Of a DNA stretch of 64,000 nt, positions 60,301 to 64,000 are shown one piece after another. The position numbers were made by a program, and so were the translations under genes. Numbering within the stretch: position 1 is the first letter of the stretch; each line of letters opens with the position of its first letter. The notes below the pieces were generated by a model that was not told the DNA's origin, searched no databases, and worked only from the letters and a program-made list of their open reading frames with translations. This DNA is from Henricia sp. BOLD:AAB3569 (taxonomy: Eukaryota > Echinodermata > Asteroidea > Spinulosida > Echinasteridae). The stretch spans positions 1 through 64,000 of the forward strand of contig JBBELK010001666.1 in the NCBI GenBank assembly GCA_037783545.1. Direction: 5' to 3'.

Positions 60301-63300
60301 TGTGTCCCAAATGCCGGCAAATTTGGAAATCAAGGAATTTTCCAACCAACTTCAAATTTTGCATGCTCCAAACTGTATATATTCCGCACTTGTCATGCAA
60401 AATTGACAGATTTTCGCTGGGAAATGACGGAGAAATTTCAGAGTTTAGGGAAAACGGAGCTCGGCTACGTGGTTATTCCCCTAACCGTGGCTGTTGGGAC
60501 ACCCTGCGCCGCGCTGGTGTACATTTGTACGGCCGTTGACTCACCCCAGATTGTAACGGGAATTAGGCCAAAGTGTGTCCCAAATGCCGGCAAATTTGGA
60601 AATCAAGGAATTTTCCAACCAACTTCAAATTTTGCATGCTCCAAACTGTATATATTCCGCACTTGTCATGCAAAATTGACAGATTTTCGCTGGGAAATGA
60701 CGGAGAAATTTCAGAGTTTAGGGAAAACGGAGCTCGGCTACGTGGTTATTCCCCTAACCGTGGCTGTTGGGACACCCTGCGCCGCGCTGGTGTACATTTG
60801 TACGGCCGTTTACTCACCCCAGATTGTGACGGGAATTAGGTCAAAGTGTGTCCCAAATGCCGGCAAATTTGGAAATCAAGGAATTTTCCAACCAACTTTA
60901 AATTTTGCATGCTCCAAACTGTATATATTCCGCACTTGTCATGCAAAATTGACAGATTTTCGCTGGGAAATGACGGAGAAATTTCAGAGTTTAGGGAAAA
61001 CGGAGCTCGGCTACGTGGTTATTCCCCTAACCGTGGCTGTTGGGACACCCTGCGCCGCGCTGGTGTACATTTGTACGGCCGTTGACTCACCCCAGATTGT
61101 GACGGGAATTAGGTCAAAGTGTGTCCCAAATGCCGGCAAATTTGGAAATCAAGGAATTTTCCAACCAACTTCAAATTTTGCATGCTCCAAACTGTATATA
61201 TTCCGCACTTGTCATGCAAAATTGACAGATTTTCGCTGGGAAATGACGGAGAAATTTCAGAGTTTAGGGAAAACGGAGCTCGGCTACGTGGTTATTCCCC
61301 TAACCGTGGCCGTTGGGACACCCTGCGCCGCGCTGGTGTACATTTGTACGGCCGTTGACTCACCCCAGATTGTGACGGGAATTAGGTCAAAGTGTGTCCC
61401 AAATGCCGGCAAATTTGGAAATCAAGGAATTTTCCAACCAACTTCAAATTTTGCATGCTCCAAACTGTATATATTCCGCACTTGTCAAGCAAAATTGACA
61501 GATTTTCGCTGGGAAATGACGGAGAAATTTCAGAGTTTAGGGAAAACGGAGCTCGGCTACGTGGTTATTCCCCTAACCGTGGATGTTGGGACACCCTGCG
61601 CCGCGCTGGTGTACATTTGTACGGCCGTTGACTCACCCCAGATTGTGACGGGAATAAGGTCAAAGTGTGTCCCAAATGCCGGCAAATTTGGAAATCAAGG
61701 AATTTTCCAACCAACGTCAAATTTTGCATGCTCCAAACTGTATATATTCCGCACTTGTCATGCAAAATTGACAGATTTTCGCTGGGAAATGACGGAGAAA
61801 TTTCAGAGTTTAGGGAAAACGGAGCTCGGCTACGTGGTTATTCCCCTAACCGTGGCTGTTGGGACACCCTGCGCCGCGCTGGTGTACATTTGTACGGCCG
61901 TTGACTCACCCCAGATTGTGACGGGAATTAGGTCAAAGTGTGTCCCAAATGCCGGCAAATTTGGAAATCAAGGAATTTTCCAACCAACTTCAAATTTTGC
62001 ATGCTCCAAACTGTATATATTCCGCACTTGTCATGCAAAATTGACAGATTTTCGCTGGGAAATGACGGAGAAATTTCAGAGTTTAGGGAAAACGGAGCTC
62101 GGCTACGTGGTTATTCCCCTAACCGTGGCTGTTGGGACACCCTGCGCCGCGCTGGTGTACATTTGTACGGCCGTTGACTCACCCCAGATTGTGACGGGAA
62201 TTAGGTCAAAGTGTGTCCCAAATGCCGGCAAATTTGGAAATCAAGGAATTTTCCAACCAACTTCAAATTTTGCATGCTCCAAACTGTATATATTCCGCAC
62301 TTGTCATGCAAAATTGACAGATTTTCGCTGGGAAATGACGGAGAAATTTCAGAGTTTAGGGAAAACGGAGCTCGGCTACGTGGTTATTCCCCTAACTGTG
62401 GCTGTTGGGACACCCTTCGCCGCGCTGGTGTACATTTGTACGGCCGTTGACTCACCCCAGATTGTGACGGGAATTAGGTCAAAGTGTGTCCCAAATGCCG
62501 GAAAATTTGGAAATCAAGGAATTTTCCAACCAACTTCAAATTTTGCATGCTCCAAACTGTATATATTCCGCACTTGTCATGCAAAATTGACAGATTTTCG
62601 CTGGGAAATGACGGAGAAATTTTAGAGTTTAGGGAAAACGGAGCTCGGCTACGTGGTTATTCCCCTAACCGTGGCTGTTGGGACACCCTGCGCCGCGCTG
62701 GTGTACATTTGTACGGCCGTTGACTCACCCCAGATTGTGACGGGAATTAGGTCAAAGTGTGTCCGAAATGCCGGCAAATTTGGAAATCAAGGAATTTTCC
62801 AACCAACTTCAAATTTTGCATGCTCCAAACTGTATATATTCCGCACTTGTCATGCAAAATTGACAGATTTTCGCTGGGAAATGACGGAGAAATTTCAGAG
62901 TTTAGGGAAAACGGAGCTCGGCTACGTGGTTATTCCCCTAACCGTGGCTGTTGGGACACCCTGCGCCGCGCTGGTGTACATTTGTACGGCCGTTGACTCA
63001 CCCCAGATTGTGACGGGAATTAGGTCAAAGTGTGTCCCAAATGCCGGCAAATTTGGAAATCAAGGAATTTTCCAACCAACTTCAAATTTTGCATGCTCCA
63101 AACTGTATATATTCCGCTCTTGTCATGCAAAATTGACAGATTTTCGCTGGGAAATGACGGAGAAATTTCAGAGTTTAGGGAAAACGGAGCTCGGCTACGT
63201 GGTTATTCCCCTAACTGTGGCTGTTGGGACACCCTTCGCCGCGCTGGTGTACATTTGTACGGCCGTTGACTCACCCCAGATTGTGACGGGAATTAGGTCA

Positions 63301-64000
63301 AAGTGTGTCCCAAATGCCGGAAAATTTGGAAATCAAGGAATTTTCCAACCAACTTCAAATTTTGCATGCTCCAAACTGTATATATTCCGCACTTGTCATG
63401 CAAAATTGACAGATTTTCGCTGGGAAATGACGGAGAAATTTTAGAGTTTAGGGAAAAACGGAGCTCGGCTACGTGGTTATTCCCCTAACCGTGGCTGTTG
63501 GGACACCCTGCGCTCCGCGCTGGTGTACATTTGTACGGCCGTTGACTCACCCCAGATTGTGACGGGAATTAGGGTCAAAGTGTGTCCCAAATGCCGGCAA
63601 ATTTGGAAATCAAGGAATTTCCAACCAACTTCAATTTTGCATGCTCCAAACTGTATATATTCCGCACTTGTCATGCAAATTGACAGATTTTCGCTGGGAA
63701 ATGACGGAGAAATTTCAGAGTTTATGGAAAACGGAGCTCGGCTACGTGGTTATTCCCCTAACCGTGGCTGTTGGGACACCCTGCGCCGCGCTGGTGTACA
63801 TTTGTACGGCCGTTGACTCACCCCAGATTGTGACGGGAATTAGGTCAAAGTGTGTCCGAAATGCCGGCAAATTTGGAAATCAAGGATTTTCCAACCAACT
63901 TCAAATTTTGCATGCTCAAACTGTATATATTCCGCACTTGTCATGCAAAATTGACAGATTTTCGCTGGGAAATGACGGAGAAATTTCAGAGTTTAGGGAA

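Larger units (their letters stand above)
50756..64000 (+). repeat. 273-bp satellite, array 3 (mainly subfamily B)
   Basis: About 48 units in the same orientation as the other arrays, running off the right edge. Subfamily B marks are CAACCAACTTC, GGAAATGACGGAG, GGTTATTCCCC and GCGCCGCGCTGG. Several units carry GAGAAATTTTAGAG, which puts a TAG in the frame left open elsewhere. A GACAG to TACAG variant with GGATACATGG marks another unit type. Single-base indels reappear in the last 550 bp. Confidence 0.97.

Overview
This window is eukaryotic nuclear DNA dominated by one satellite. A unit of about 273 bp, always in the same orientation, fills roughly 45.7 of 64 kb (about 167 units) in three blocks: array 1 (1-23176), array 2 (27044-36320) and array 3 (50756-64000). 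Both window edges lie inside the satellite. The non-satellite DNA is AT-rich and rich in TACATGTA and TAGGCCTA-like words, small inverted-repeat elements and GT-AG introns. That points to a marine invertebrate, most likely an echinoderm or close deuterostome; this assignment is an inference from composition only.

Arrays 1 and 2 are mainly subfamily A (GGAAATGGCCGAG, GGTTACTCCCC, GCGCTGCGCTGG). Array 3 is mainly subfamily B (GGAAATGACGGAG, GGTTATTCCCC, GCGCCGCGCTGG). Diagnostic variants (251-, 272-, 273- and 276-bp units) recur in fixed order, giving higher-order repeats of about 3,274, 4,343, 822, 546 and 2,437 bp.

Array 1 and array 2 are one array split by a 3,867-bp element (23177-27043). 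It has perfect 24-bp terminal inverted repeats and sits inside a single satellite unit; uninterrupted copies of that unit occur elsewhere in the window. On its minus strand the element carries exon-like segments of a protein I do not recognise, ending in a frame-disrupted BRCT-like region.

The 14.4-kb block 36321-50755 is best read as a CACTA/EnSpm (Tnp2-type) transposon. Nine minus-strand exons (42684 down to 36335) join with consistent splice phases into about 686 uninterrupted codons with Tnp2 and DUF4218-like signatures. A divergent plus-strand gene (seven exons, 43772-47525) encodes an acidic protein with a basic C-terminus that I do not recognise. The right edge ends in TAGTG, the expected CACTA terminus, preceded by subterminal repeats. 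The left edge lacks a CACTA end: satellite starts 14 bp beyond the transposase stop codon. Introns and flanks hold MITE-like elements: TTAA-flanked foldbacks, a CCCAAG-ended pair, a TA-flanked pogo/Tigger-like MITE, and a duplicated exon.

The long open frames in the satellite follow from a period divisible by three and are not called as genes.
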